A stretch of 64,000 nt of DNA, from positions 3,730,501-3,794,500 of the forward strand of contig NZ_CP109017.1 in the NCBI RefSeq assembly GCF_036226765.1, written 5' to 3'. Source of the stretch: Streptomyces sp. NBC_00670. Its GTDB lineage: Bacteria; Actinomycetota; Actinomycetes; Streptomycetales; Streptomycetaceae. The notes beneath the pieces were generated by a model. The model worked only from the letters and a program-made list of their open reading frames with translations. It had not been told where the DNA came from and did no database searches. This document shows, one piece after another, positions 8,234 through 17,187 of the stretch (positions within the stretch are counted from its first letter, which is position 1; every line of letters starts with the position of its first letter). Both the position numbers and the translations under genes were made by a program.

Positions 8234-10252
8234 TCAGTCCTGCGTGCGGAACGCCGTGCCGGTGATTCCGCCGAAGAAGTTGGCGCCGCCGTTGCCGTTC
8301 CCGCCGCCGTTGTTGTTGCCCCCGCCGCCGCCGGCGGTGGTCAGGTTGACGGTGGTGCCCTTGGCGACCGTGTTGCCCTGTCCGGGGTCGGAGCTGATCA
8401 CGAAGGCGTTGTCGTCCTGGGAGCCGTTGATCGTCCCGACGTTCAGACCGGCGTTCTGCAGGGCCTCCTTCACGGCCTTCAGACGCTGCCCGATCACGTT
8501 CGGCACCTGGACCTGCTCCTGCTCCTTCGCCTTGCCGATCTGGATGGTGACCTGGGAGCCCTTGTCGGCCTTGGTGCCCGCCTGCGGCGAGGTCTGGATG
8601 ACCTTGCCGACCTTCGAGGCGTCGTCGGTCTCGACCTCGGTGCAGTTGCCGGTGAGGTCGTTCTGCTCCATCTGCCCCTTGGCCGTGTCGCAGTCCTGGC
8701 CCGTGACGTCCGGGACCGTCGACTTCGACTCCGCCTTGGCGATGGTCAGGGTGATCGTGGAACCCTTCTCGACCTCGGTGCCGAGCGCCGGGTCCTGGTC
8801 GAGGACGGTGTTCGGCTCCTCCGAGGACTCCTTGGTCTTCGTCTTGACGTTGAACTGGTACTTGTCGTCCTCGAGCTTCGACGTGGCGTCGTCGAGGCTG
8901 TCGCCGACCACGCTCGGCACCGCCACCTTGGGCGCGCCCGTGGAGACCACCACGTCGATGGTGTCGCCCTTCTCGGCCTCCGACTTGGCGTCCGGGGTCT
9001 GCGAGCAGATGTTGCCCTTGGGCTGGTCGTCGCAGGGCTTCTTGGTGGTGGACAGCTTCAGGTCGACGTTGTCGGCCTGCTGTTGCGCGTCGCTGAGGCT
9101 CTGTCCGACGAAGTTCGGGACGGTGACCTTGCCGTCGTTGGCGCCGTCGCCGGTGAACAGGTACTTGCCGATGAGGATCGCGCCGATCAGCACCAGCACA
9201 CCGGCCACGACCAGCAGGATCGTCGAGGTGTTCGACTTCTTCTGGCGGCGCCGGTCGGGGCGGTCGTCGTAGCCGAAGCCGCCGTCGTCCGGGTTGACCG
9301 GCGGCAGCATCGTGGTCGGCGGGGCCTGATCCGTGCGCAGGGCGGTGGTGGCCTGGTCGTCGCCGTAGCCGGCGTAACCGACCGAGCCCATGGCGGCGGT
9401 GGCGGCGACGGGCTGGCCGTCGAGGCAGGCCTCGATGTCGGCGCGCATCTCGTCGGCCGACTGGTAGCGGTAGTCGGGGTCCTTGACCAGCGCCCGCAGC
9501 ACGATCGCGTCCATCTCGGGCGTGATCTCGGGGTCGAAGACGCTCGGCGGCTGCGGCTCCTCGCGCACGTGCTGGTAGGCGACGGCGACCGGGGAGTCGC
9601 CGACGAACGGCGGCCGGACCGTCAGCAGCTCGTAGAGGAGGCAGCCGGTGGAGTACAGGTCGGAGCGGGCGTCGACCTGCTCGCCCTTGGCCTGCTCCGG
9701 GGAGAGGTACTGGGCGGTGCCGATGACGGCCGCGGTCTGCGTCATCGTCATGCCGGAATCACCCATCGCACGGGCGATGCCGAAGTCCATCACCTTGACC
9801 TGGCCGGTCCGGGTGAGCATGACGTTGGCGGGCTTGATGTCGCGGTGCACGATGCCGTTGCGGTGGGCGTACTCCAGGCCCTGGAGGATGCCGATGGTCA
9901 TCTCCATGGACCGCTCGGGCAGCAGCTTGCGCCCGCTGTGCAGCAGTTCACGCAGGGTGGAGCCGTCGACGTACTCCATGACGATGTACGGGATCGAGAC
10001 CTGGTCGACGTAGTCCTCGCCCGTGTCGTAGACCGCGACGATCGCGGGATGGTTGAGCGAGGCGGCCGACTGGGCCTCCCGGCGGAACCGGGCCTGGAAC
10101 GACGGATCACGCGCGAGGTCCGCCCGCAGCGTCTTCACCGCCACGGTGCGGCCGAGCCGGGTGTCGTGCGCGAGGTAGACCTCGGCCATGCCACCACGGC
10201 CGAGCACCTGGCCCAGCTCGTACCGGCCGCCGAGGCGACGCGGCTCTTCCAT
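8234..10252 (-). CDS. pknB: PASTA-domain serine/threonine protein kinase PknB
   Basis: This 672-aa transmembrane kinase couples cell-wall state to growth. Kinase landmarks are GRGGMAEVY, Lys40 (VAVKTL), Asp138 in IVHRDIKPAN and Asp156 in VMDFG, with an activation loop rich in Thr (MTMTQTAAVIGTAQYLSPEQ). A basic juxtamembrane region and one membrane helix (about 335-360) are followed by four extracellular PASTA repeats (starts VTVPNFVGQ, VAVPSVVGD, STVPDVTGQ, VQVPNVIGQ), which bind muropeptides in the family. The C-terminus is Gly/Asn-rich. It is the last gene of the fhaA-pknB operon, 169 bp after pbpA. Confidence 0.97.
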   Translation of the reverse strand: MEEPRRLGGRYELGQVLGRGGMAEVYLAHDTRLGRTVAVKTLRADLARDPSFQARFRREAQSAASLNHPAIVAVYDTGEDYVDQVSIPYIVMEYVDGSTLRELLHSGRKLLPERSMEMTIGILQGLEYAHRNGIVHRDIKPANVMLTRTGQVKVMDFGIARAMGDSGMTMTQTAAVIGTAQYLSPEQAKGEQVDARSDLYSTGCLLYELLTVRPPFVGDSPVAVAYQHVREEPQPPSVFDPEITPEMDAIVLRALVKDPDYRYQSADEMRADIEACLDGQPVAATAAMGSVGYAGYGDDQATTALRTDQAPPTTMLPPVNPDDGGFGYDDRPDRRRQKKSNTSTILLVVAGVLVLIGAILIGKYLFTGDGANDGKVTVPNFVGQSLSDAQQQADNVDLKLSTTKKPCDDQPKGNICSQTPDAKSEAEKGDTIDVVVSTGAPKVAVPSVVGDSLDDATSKLEDDKYQFNVKTKTKESSEEPNTVLDQDPALGTEVEKGSTITLTIAKAESKSTVPDVTGQDCDTAKGQMEQNDLTGNCTEVETDDASKVGKVIQTSPQAGTKADKGSQVTIQIGKAKEQEQVQVPNVIGQRLKAVKEALQNAGLNVGTINGSQDDNAFVISSDPGQGNTVAKGTTVNLTTAGGGGGNNNGGGNGNGGANFFGGITGTAFRTQD

Positions 10253-10421
10253 GGTTACCTACCAGCCCTCTCCGTCGGTCCCGACCACACCCGCGTGCGG
10301 TGAGGCGGTGTGCTGCCGGGCCTACGGTACCCGGCTCGCTCTGCGTGACCTGGCCACTCCCGGCACCCGATACAGGACCGGTATCGCAACGTGCACCGAT
10401 GTGAAGGGGACGTGACGGGGG

Positions 10422-11906
10422 TCACTTCTTGCTGTTGATGACCGCCTGCATGACGTTCTTGGCGATCGGCGCGGCCAGACCGCCGCCGGAGATGTCGTCG
10501 CGGTTGGCGTTCTCGTCCTCGACCACGACGGCCACGGCGACCGGCTTGCTGCCGTCGGGCATCTTGGCGTACGAGATGAACCAGGCGTACGGCTTCTCGC
10601 TGTTGTCGACGCCGTGCTGGGCGGTACCGGTCTTGCCGCCGACGGTGGCGCCGTCGATCTTGGCGTTGGTGCCGGTGCCCTTCTCGACGACGGTCTCCAT
10701 CATCGACTGCAGGACCTGGGCGTTGTCCTCGCTGAGCGGCCGGCTCATCTCCTCCGGGTCGGTCTGCGACATCACGTCCAGGTTGGGCGCCTGGAGCTTG
10801 TCGACCATGTACGGCTTCATCAGCTTGCCGTCGTTGGCGACCGCCGAGGCGACCATGGCCATCTGCAGCGGGGTCGCGGCCGTCTCGAACTGGCCGATCG
10901 AGCTCAGCGCGGTCTGCGGGCGGTCCATCTTGGTGGGGAAGACGGAGGCGTTGGAGCGGGTCGGCGTGAACTGCTCCTCGTTGAAGCCGAACTTCTCGGC
11001 CTCGTCGGCCATCTTGTCCTTGCCGAGGTCGACGCCGATCTTGCCGAAGACGGTGTTGCAGGAGTACTGCAGGGCGACGCGCATGGTCGCGTCCTTGCAG
11101 GGGATGTTGCCCTCGTTCTTCAGCTCGGTCGTGGTGTCCGGCAGCGTGTAGGGCAGCGGGGAGTCGGTCTTCTGGTCCGCGGAGTCGTAGAGCCCGTTCT
11201 CCAGCGCGGCGGCGGCGGTGACGACCTTGAACGTCGAGCCCGGCGGGTAGGTCTCGCGCAGCGCTCGGTTGAGCATCGGCTCGGACGCGTCGTTCTTCTT
11301 CAGCAGCTTGCTCCACGCCTTGGTGTCGGAGTCGCGGTTGCCGGCGAAGGACGAGGGGTCGTACGACGGGTAGGAGGCCAGGGCGAGGATCGCGCCGGTC
11401 TCGGGGTCCAGGGCGACGGCGGCGCCCTTGCCGCCGACCTTCGACAGGCCCTGGTAGGCGGCCTTCTGCGCGGCGGCGTTGAGCGTGGTGACGACGTTGC
11501 CGCCCTGCTTCTTCTTGCCCGTGATCATGTCGAGCGTGTTGCGGAAGAAGAGCCGGTCGTCGTCGCCGGTGAGCCAGTCGTCGTCGATGGACTCCAGCTG
11601 CGTGGCACCGAAGGCCTGCGAGGCGAAGCCGGTGACGGGCGACCACATGGCGCCGTCCTTGTACGTGCGCTTGTACGCGAAGTCGTTGTAGTTGTCCCCG
11701 GAGGTCTTGGCCGACCCGGTGATCGGGGTGCCGCCGACGATGATGTCGCCGCGCGGGGTGGCGTAACGGGCTATGGCCACCCGGCGGTTGAGGGGATCGT
11801 CCTTGAGGCTGTCGGCCTTGACGTACTGGAGCCAGTTGTCGCGGATGAGCAGCGTGAGGACCAGCAGCCCGCAGAAGATCGCGATGCGGCGCAGGGGCTT
11901 GTTCAC
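10422..11906 (-). CDS. pbpA: penicillin-binding protein PbpA (class B transpeptidase)
   Basis: This 494-aa class B PBP cross-links peptidoglycan. It has an N-terminal membrane anchor (about residues 8-22), a dimerisation-type region, and a transpeptidase domain with Ser224-x-x-Lys227 (STFK), Ser282-Cys-Asn284 (the SxN motif) and Lys425-Thr-Gly (KTGTAQ). The GTG start at 11906 overlaps the end of the ftsW-like gene by 4 bp, showing coupling. The longer upstream open frame is a shadow of that gene. In mycobacteria the same pair works in elongation or division under PknB control. Confidence 0.96.
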   Translation of the reverse strand: MNKPLRRIAIFCGLLVLTLLIRDNWLQYVKADSLKDDPLNRRVAIARYATPRGDIIVGGTPITGSAKTSGDNYNDFAYKRTYKDGAMWSPVTGFASQAFGATQLESIDDDWLTGDDDRLFFRNTLDMITGKKKQGGNVVTTLNAAAQKAAYQGLSKVGGKGAAVALDPETGAILALASYPSYDPSSFAGNRDSDTKAWSKLLKKNDASEPMLNRALRETYPPGSTFKVVTAAAALENGLYDSADQKTDSPLPYTLPDTTTELKNEGNIPCKDATMRVALQYSCNTVFGKIGVDLGKDKMADEAEKFGFNEEQFTPTRSNASVFPTKMDRPQTALSSIGQFETAATPLQMAMVASAVANDGKLMKPYMVDKLQAPNLDVMSQTDPEEMSRPLSEDNAQVLQSMMETVVEKGTGTNAKIDGATVGGKTGTAQHGVDNSEKPYAWFISYAKMPDGSKPVAVAVVVEDENANRDDISGGGLAAPIAKNVMQAVINSKK

Positions 11907-13342
11907 GGGCGGACCACCTGGGTCATCTCGGCGTCGGGGTTGGGAGCGGGGGCCGGGGCCGGGCGGCGCGCGGTGTCGCTGATGCGCAGCAGGATGCCGA
12001 TGAGGGCCCAGTTGGCGATGACGGAGGAACCGCCGTACGCCAGGAAGGGCATCGTCATACCGGTCAGCGGGATGAGGCCCATCACACCGCCGGCGACGAC
12101 GAAGACCTGCAGCGCGAAGGCGCCGGACAGGCCGACGGCGAGCAGCTTGCCGAACGGGTCGCGGGCGGCCAGGGCGGTGCGCACGCCGCGCTCCACGATG
12201 AGCCCGTAGAGCAGCAGGATCGCCATGAGCCCGGCGAGCCCCAGCTCCTCGCCGAAGGTGGCGAGGATGAAGTCGGAGTTGGCGGCGAACTTGATCAGGT
12301 CCGAGTTGCCCTGGCCGAGCCCGGTGCCCAGGGTGCCGCCGGAGCCGAAGGCCCACAGGGCCTCCATGGACTGCTCGGAGTGGCCGACCACGCCCTGCTG
12401 GCTGAGCTTGTACTCGTGCAGCGGGTTGAGCCAGGCCTGGACGCGCTGCTGGACGTGCGGTTCGAAGGAGGCGACGCCGACCGCGCCGGCGGCGGACATC
12501 AGCAGACCGAAGACGATCCAGCTGGTGCGCTCGGTGGCGACGTACAGCATGACGACGAACATGCCGAAGAACAGCAGCGAGGTGCCGAGGTCGGTCTCGA
12601 AGACCAGGACCAGGATGGAGATGATCCAGACGACGACGATCGGGCCGAGGTCGCGGCCGCGGGGCAGGTACAGGCCCATGAAGCGGCGGCTGGCCAGGGC
12701 GAGCGCGTCCCGCTTGACCATCAGGTAGCCGGCGAAGAAGACCGCCAGCACGATCTTGGCGAACTCACCGGGCTGGAGGGTGCCCAGGCCGGGGATGGAG
12801 ATCCAGATCTTGGCGCCGTAGACGTTGGCGCCGAGACCCGGGACGAGCGGCAGGACGAGCAGGACCAGCGCGGCGACCATGGAGATGTAGGTGTAGCGCT
12901 GCAGGACGCGGTGGTCCTTGAGGAAGACCAGGACGGCCACGAACAGCGCGATGCCCAGCGCCGTGTAGAGCAGCTGTCTGGGGGCGGCCGACACGAAGGT
13001 GGGCAGTGCCTGGAGCCGCTTGGACTGGTCCAGACGCCAGATGACGACCAGGCCGAGCCCGTTGAGGAGCGTGGCCAGGGGCAGCATCAGCGGGTCCGCG
13101 TACGGGGCGAACTTGCGCACCACGAGGTGCCCGACGCCGGCCAGCAGGCCGAGGCCGACGCCGTAGCCGAGCAGCCCGGGCGGCACCTGGTCGTTGATGG
13201 CGAGGCCGACGTTGGCGTAGGCGAACACCGGGATGGCGACCGCGAACAGCAGCAGCGCCAGCTCGGTGTTGCGGCGGCTCGGCGTGCCGATCGAGCCGAT
13301 CGTGGACGTGTGGTGCGTCGACGTGTTGGTAGTACTGCTCAT
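11903..13342 (-). CDS. FtsW/RodA/SpoVE family peptidoglycan polymerase
   Basis: This 479-aa SEDS-family glycosyltransferase polymerises lipid II with a partner class B PBP, here PbpA encoded directly downstream. About ten to twelve membrane segments are visible. Family signatures include the catalytic-region sequence QPGEFAKIVLAVFFAGYL, WIISILVLVFETDLGTSLLFFG, NSDFILATFGEELGLAG and LPFLAYGGSSVIANW. Start is an ATG at 13342, 27 bp after the PP2C stop. The mycobacterial counterpart in this operon is called rodA; orthology cannot be fixed by eye. Confidence 0.94.
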   Translation of the reverse strand: MSSTTNTSTHHTSTIGSIGTPSRRNTELALLLFAVAIPVFAYANVGLAINDQVPPGLLGYGVGLGLLAGVGHLVVRKFAPYADPLMLPLATLLNGLGLVVIWRLDQSKRLQALPTFVSAAPRQLLYTALGIALFVAVLVFLKDHRVLQRYTYISMVAALVLLVLPLVPGLGANVYGAKIWISIPGLGTLQPGEFAKIVLAVFFAGYLMVKRDALALASRRFMGLYLPRGRDLGPIVVVWIISILVLVFETDLGTSLLFFGMFVVMLYVATERTSWIVFGLLMSAAGAVGVASFEPHVQQRVQAWLNPLHEYKLSQQGVVGHSEQSMEALWAFGSGGTLGTGLGQGNSDLIKFAANSDFILATFGEELGLAGLMAILLLYGLIVERGVRTALAARDPFGKLLAVGLSGAFALQVFVVAGGVMGLIPLTGMTMPFLAYGGSSVIANWALIGILLRISDTARRPAPAPAPNPDAEMTQVVRP

Positions 13343-13369
13343 CGTGTGACAGGGCCCCTCACGGCTTGC

Positions 13370-14878
13370 CTACTGCTGCTTACCGCACAGCGAGACGACC
13401 TTCTGCTCCTCCTCCGAGAGGCTGGGGCCGGGGTTGGGAGTGGGTGCGGTCTTGGACTTGTCCGGCGACTTGGTGTTCGACGGGTCGGGCGTCCCCTTGG
13501 ACGCCGGCGAGTTCGTGGCGGTTCCCTTGGGGCTGCTGGTCTTGTTCTCGCTCTCGGCCTTCTCCCGGGCGGCCTGCTTCTCGCACGCCGAGGCCTGCAC
13601 CGCGAGCTCGTCGATCTTCGAGGCGGCGTCCGGCAGTCCGCCCTCGGCGATCGTCGCCTTGACCTGCTTCTGCTGGTAGGGCGGCAGGTACTTGAGTTCG
13701 ATCTCGGGGTGGTCCTTGTGCACCTTGGAGAGATTCACCCAGGCGAGGTCCTGGCTGATGCCGCGGTACAGCGCCACGTGGTCGCCGTTGGCACCGACGT
13801 AGTACTGCGTCTGGGTCCAGCGGTAGCCGCCGTAGGCGCCGCCGCCGATCACGGCGAGCACCAGCAGGGTGTAGAGGCTCCGCTTGACCCACCTGCGGCC
13901 CTTGCGGGGCTTTTCGAAGTCCTCGTCGGTGTAGTCGCCGAAGCTGCCGGTGGGCACGTAGCCGGTGGTGTCGCCGCTGCCGGGCGGGCCGAACTCGCCG
14001 CCGCCGCCCTGGCCCCGGCCCTGCCTGCCCAGGCCGGCGGCGCGGCCGGCGGGCGTCTGCATGATGCCGTTGTCGTGCGGGTGGTTCTGGTTCTCGGCGA
14101 CGGCGCCGACCACGACCGGCGTGTCCGAGAGCTGCCCGGCCATGGTGTCCCCGGCGTCCAGGTCGAGGACGTCGGCGATGATCACGGTGATGTTGTCGGG
14201 GCCGCCGCCGCGCAGCGCGAGCTGGATCAGCTCCTGCACGGTCTCCTGGGGGCCCTGGTAGCTGGCGAGGGTGTCCTCCATCGTCTGGTGGGAGACGACG
14301 CCGGAGAGCCCGTCGGAGCAGATCAGATAGCGGTCGCCGGCCCGGACCTCGCGCACGGAGAGATCGGGCTCGACGTGCTCGGCGCTGCCCAGGGCGCGCA
14401 TCAGCAGCGACCGCTGCGGGTGCGTGGTCGCCTCCTCCTCGGTGATGCGGCCCTCGTCGACCAGGCGCTGTACCCAGGTGTGGTCCTGTGTGATCTGGGT
14501 CAGCACGCCGTCGCGCAGCAGATACGCGCGCGAGTCGCCGACGTGCACCATGCCGAGCCGCTGCCCGGTCCACAGCAGCGCGGTCAGCGTGGTGCCCATG
14601 CCCTCGAGCTGGGGGTCCTCCTCGACCATGGCGCGCAGTTGGTCGTTGGCGCGCTGCACATAGGTGCCCAGCGAGGTGAGAATGTCCGAGCCGGGGATGT
14701 CGTCGTCGAGCCCGACGATGGTGGAGATCACCTCCGAGGAGGCGACCTCACCGGCGGCCTGGCCGCCCATGCCGTCCGCGATGGCGAGCAGGCGGGGACC
14801 GGCGTATCCGGAGTCCTCGTTGCCCTCCCGGATCATGCCCTTGTGCGATCCGGCGGCGAAGCGCAGTGACAGACTCAT
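13370..14878 (-). CDS. pstP: PP2C family serine/threonine phosphatase (PstP-type)
   Basis: This 502-aa phosphatase reverses PknB-type phosphorylation. The PP2C domain (residues 1-240) shows metal-binding motifs GNEDSGY, ADGMGG, VGDSRAYL, CSDGLSG and GGPDNITVI. A Gly-rich linker, one membrane helix (about 350-372, LYTLLVLAVIGGGAYGGYRW) and a Ser/Thr/Pro-rich extracellular C-terminus follow. The ATG at 14878 (MSLSLRFAAGSHKG) was preferred because GGCGAGG lies 6 bp before it; ATG codons at 14908 and 14923 would lengthen it. A gap of 128 bp separates it from fhaB upstream. Confidence 0.94.
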   Translation of the reverse strand: MSLSLRFAAGSHKGMIREGNEDSGYAGPRLLAIADGMGGQAAGEVASSEVISTIVGLDDDIPGSDILTSLGTYVQRANDQLRAMVEEDPQLEGMGTTLTALLWTGQRLGMVHVGDSRAYLLRDGVLTQITQDHTWVQRLVDEGRITEEEATTHPQRSLLMRALGSAEHVEPDLSVREVRAGDRYLICSDGLSGVVSHQTMEDTLASYQGPQETVQELIQLALRGGGPDNITVIIADVLDLDAGDTMAGQLSDTPVVVGAVAENQNHPHDNGIMQTPAGRAAGLGRQGRGQGGGGEFGPPGSGDTTGYVPTGSFGDYTDEDFEKPRKGRRWVKRSLYTLLVLAVIGGGAYGGYRWTQTQYYVGANGDHVALYRGISQDLAWVNLSKVHKDHPEIELKYLPPYQQKQVKATIAEGGLPDAASKIDELAVQASACEKQAAREKAESENKTSSPKGTATNSPASKGTPDPSNTKSPDKSKTAPTPNPGPSLSEEEQKVVSLCGKQQ

Positions 14879-15006
14879 GCGCACCTCGCCCGTCGGCTCC
14901 GGGTACATCCGCACTGTGCCCACCCTCCGGTCGGGAGCGCGCCGGGGGCCGGTTCGCGGCCCGCCGCCGCATGCTCGCTCCGCTCGCGCTCATTCATGAC
15001 GTAGCA

Positions 15007-15531
15007 CTACTTCCGCAGCTCGATGACGGTCTTGCCGATGCGGATCGGCGCGCCCAGCGGAATCGGTGTGGGGGTCGTCAGCCGGGTCCGGTCGAGATAG
15101 GTGCCGTTGGTGGAGCCCAGGTCCTCGACGATCCACTGGCCGTCCCGGTCCGGGTAGATCCTCGCGTGCCGGCTGGAGGCGTAGTCGTCGTCCAGCACGA
15201 TCGTGGAGTCGTGTGCCCGGCCGAGCGTGATGGTCTGCCCCTGGAGGGCGACCGTGGTGCCCGTGAGGGTGCCCTCGGAGACGACCAGCTTGGTCGGGGC
15301 GCCGCGGCGCTGCCGCCCGCCGCCGCCGGACTGCTGGCGCTGCGGCGGGGGCGCCGCCGCCTGGCGCTGGGCCTGCTGCTGCGGCTGGCGCCCGGCCTCC
15401 CGGCGCGACCCCCGCTGGGTGACGCGCGTACCGAACAGGTCGCTGCGGATGACCTGCACGGCCACGATCACGAACAGCCACAGTACGGCCAGGAAACCCA
15501 GCCGCATGACCGTGAGGGTCAGCTCTGACAT
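15007..15531 (-). CDS. fhaB: FHA domain protein FhaB (FipA-type)
   Basis: This 174-aa protein has one N-terminal membrane helix (about residues 8-28), a Gln/Ala/Pro-rich linker, and a forkhead-associated domain (about 95-170) that reads phosphothreonine; GRAHDSTIVL, SSRHARIY and LGSTNGTYLD are the binding loops. In mycobacteria FhaB bridges FtsZ and FtsQ after PknA/B phosphorylation. It starts 10 bp after the fhaA stop and is cotranscribed with it. Confidence 0.95.
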   Translation of the reverse strand: MSELTLTVMRLGFLAVLWLFVIVAVQVIRSDLFGTRVTQRGSRREAGRQPQQQAQRQAAAPPPQRQQSGGGGRQRRGAPTKLVVSEGTLTGTTVALQGQTITLGRAHDSTIVLDDDYASSRHARIYPDRDGQWIVEDLGSTNGTYLDRTRLTTPTPIPLGAPIRIGKTVIELRK

Positions 15532-15541
15532 TGCCCCCGCT

Positions 15542-16390
15542 TCACCCTTCGGCTTGCCGGTAAATGATGGTGGTGCTGCCCACGACGATCCGCGAGCCGT
15601 CGCGGAGCGTAGCGCGGGTGGTGTGCTGTCCGTCCACCACGATGCCGTTGGTGGACCCGAGATCCTGGATCGTCGAGGGCGTTCCGGTCCGGATCTCGCA
15701 GTGCCGGCGGGAGACGCCGGGGTCGTCGATCCGCACGTCGGCGTCGGTGCTGCGGCCCAGCACCAGCGTCGGGCGGGAGATCTGATGGCGGGTGCCGTTG
15801 ATCTCGATCCAGTGGCGGGTGCGTCCGCCGCCCGCGGGGGCGGACGGCGGCCGGGAGCCGTAGGGCGCGGCGCCGGGACGTCCGCCGGGCGGCGGCGCGG
15901 ACGGCATGGGGGGCGCTCCGGCGGGCGCGGCGGCCGGCGGGTAGCCGTAGCCGCCGGGGGCGGCGCCGGGGCGTGCGGCCGGGGCGGGCCGTCCGCCGGG
16001 GGCCTGCTGGTCGGTGGAGGAGGCGAGGGTGCGGCTGCGGACCCGGTACAGACCGGTGTCCAGGTCCTCCGCCTTCTCCAGGTGGACCTTGATCGGGCCC
16101 ATGAAGGTGTAGCGCTGCTGCTTGGCGTAGTCGCGGACCATGCCGGCCAGCTCGTCGCCGAGCTGGCCCGAGTAGGGGCTGAGGCGCTCGTAGTCCGGTG
16201 CGCTCAGCTCCACGATGAAGTCGTTGGGGACGACCGTGCGGTCGCGGTTCCAGATCGTCGCGTTGTTGTCGCACTCGCGCTGCAGCGCGCCCGCGATCTC
16301 GACCGGCTGGACCTCCGACTTGAACACCTTGGCGAAGGTGCCGTTGACCAGACCTTCGAGACGCTGCTCGAACTTCTTCAGGACTCCCAT
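15542..16390 (-). CDS. fhaA: DUF3662 and FHA domain protein FhaA
   Basis: This 282-aa cytosolic protein has an N-terminal DUF3662 domain (about 1-120, MGVLKKFEQRLEGLVNGTFA, VEIAGALQREC), a Pro/Gly/Ala linker, and a C-terminal FHA domain (about 200-278, LGRSTDADVRI, VSRRHCEIR, GSTNGIVV). In mycobacteria FhaA binds phosphorylated MviN and restrains peptidoglycan synthesis. It is the first gene of the six-gene minus-strand operon, so the promoter must lie in the 16391-16840 gap. Start ATG is at 16390 with GGAGG 5 bp upstream. Confidence 0.95.
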   Translation of the reverse strand: MGVLKKFEQRLEGLVNGTFAKVFKSEVQPVEIAGALQRECDNNATIWNRDRTVVPNDFIVELSAPDYERLSPYSGQLGDELAGMVRDYAKQQRYTFMGPIKVHLEKAEDLDTGLYRVRSRTLASSTDQQAPGGRPAPAARPGAAPGGYGYPPAAAPAGAPPMPSAPPPGGRPGAAPYGSRPPSAPAGGGRTRHWIEINGTRHQISRPTLVLGRSTDADVRIDDPGVSRRHCEIRTGTPSTIQDLGSTNGIVVDGQHTTRATLRDGSRIVVGSTTIIYRQAEG

Positions 16391-16844
16391 GGGGCACCTC
16401 CTCCGTCGTTGCCGCTCTGCCCTGTCTCGTACCGCCCGAGCGGCTCGCGCCGCCCGTGTTGCTCGTACTGCTTACTGATCGTATCCACGCGCCGGGAAAT
16501 CGGCTGGTTCCCCCTGTCGGCCCGGTCGAAGGGTGTCGGAACGTCCCGGCTCCCGGTGGTCCGGATTCCCGGTACGGCCCCGCTTCGAACTCCTTCCGGG
16601 ACGGTGTCCCGCAGGGGGGATCGTAGAGGCGGCCGGAGACCAGTGTCCCGCACCCGGCTGTGGAGCCCGCCCGGCTTCCGGGGAGACGGGCGGGACCGGT
16701 ACGAGGTTGATACGTGACGGGGGGCGCGTTGATACGGAAGGGGCCGGTACGGGCGCCGGCGGGAGGAGAGGCAGGGGGCGGCGGGGAGGGCGCGAGGTGC
16801 GGGGGACGTGCCGGACAGGGGTCCCGGGGCCGGGGAAAGCGAGG
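16391..16844. other. upstream region of the fhaA operon
   Basis: About 450 bp without a supported gene. It must hold the promoter for the fhaA-to-pknB operon on the minus strand. No clear -35/-10 pair, operator or repeat could be assigned with confidence. Open frames across it lack family resemblance. Confidence 0.5.
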
Positions 16845-16873
16845 TGAACCCACCCTTCGCAGCGTGCTAATCT
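16845..16873 (+). promoter_or_regulatory. probable promoter of tRNA-Leu
   Basis: TGAACC at 16845-16850 and TAATCT at 16868-16873 are separated by 17 bp, about 60 bp before the tRNA. The -10 stands out against very GC-rich surroundings. Confidence 0.5.
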
Positions 16874-16933
16874 TCTGCATGTCGGAGGGCGACGGCGGCG
16901 AAAGACCGGCCGGAACCCGAGGACACACCCAAT

Positions 16934-17020
16934 GCGCGGGTGGCGGAATAGGCAGACGCGCTGGATTCAGGTTCCAGTGCCCGCAAGGGCGTGGGGGTTC
17001 AACTCCCCCCTCGCGCACCA
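16934..17020 (+). tRNA. tRNA-Leu (anticodon CAG)
   Basis: This is a class II tRNA of 87 nt including an encoded CCA end (17018-17020). The acceptor stem is GCGCGGG/CTCGCGC, the D-arm is TGGCGGAATAGGCAGACGC, the anticodon CAG is at 16968-16970 in the loop ATTCAGGT, the variable arm is long, and the T-arm is GGGGGTTCAACTCCCCC. It reads CUG, the main leucine codon in this genome type. Confidence 0.97.
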
Positions 17021-17025
17021 CACGG

Positions 17026-17056
17026 AAGTCCCCCAGGTCTCGGACCTGGGGGACTT
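17026..17056 (+). terminator. terminator after tRNA-Leu
   Basis: A perfect 14-bp stem (17026-17039 with 17043-17056), a 3-base loop and a TTCCCC tail start 5 bp after the tRNA. Confidence 0.85.
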
Positions 17057-17187
17057 TCCCCGTTCCGGGGGCCTGCGCGGGGCGTGGTCGTGAGGTATCT
17101 CACGGGGTGGGCGCCCGGGGCGGTGATCACGGTTGTACGGTCGTGCCGCAATCGATGTGCGTCACGGGTGTGGGGGAGGCGGTCGGG

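Noticed and set aside
8225..10303. 692-codon plus-strand open frame opposite pknB
   Set aside because: Same antisense shadow effect; pknB on the minus strand has all kinase and PASTA motifs.
12380..14869. 829-codon plus-strand open frame opposite ftsW and the PP2C gene
   Set aside because: High-GC DNA leaves long antisense frames open. The translated sequence is Gly/Asp/Arg/Leu-rich with no domain, while the minus-strand proteins are clear family members.
16714..17187. N-terminal extension of the DUF2252 gene
   Set aside because: It runs through the tRNA-Leu and its terminator; a GTG with a good ribosome binding site exists at 17188.
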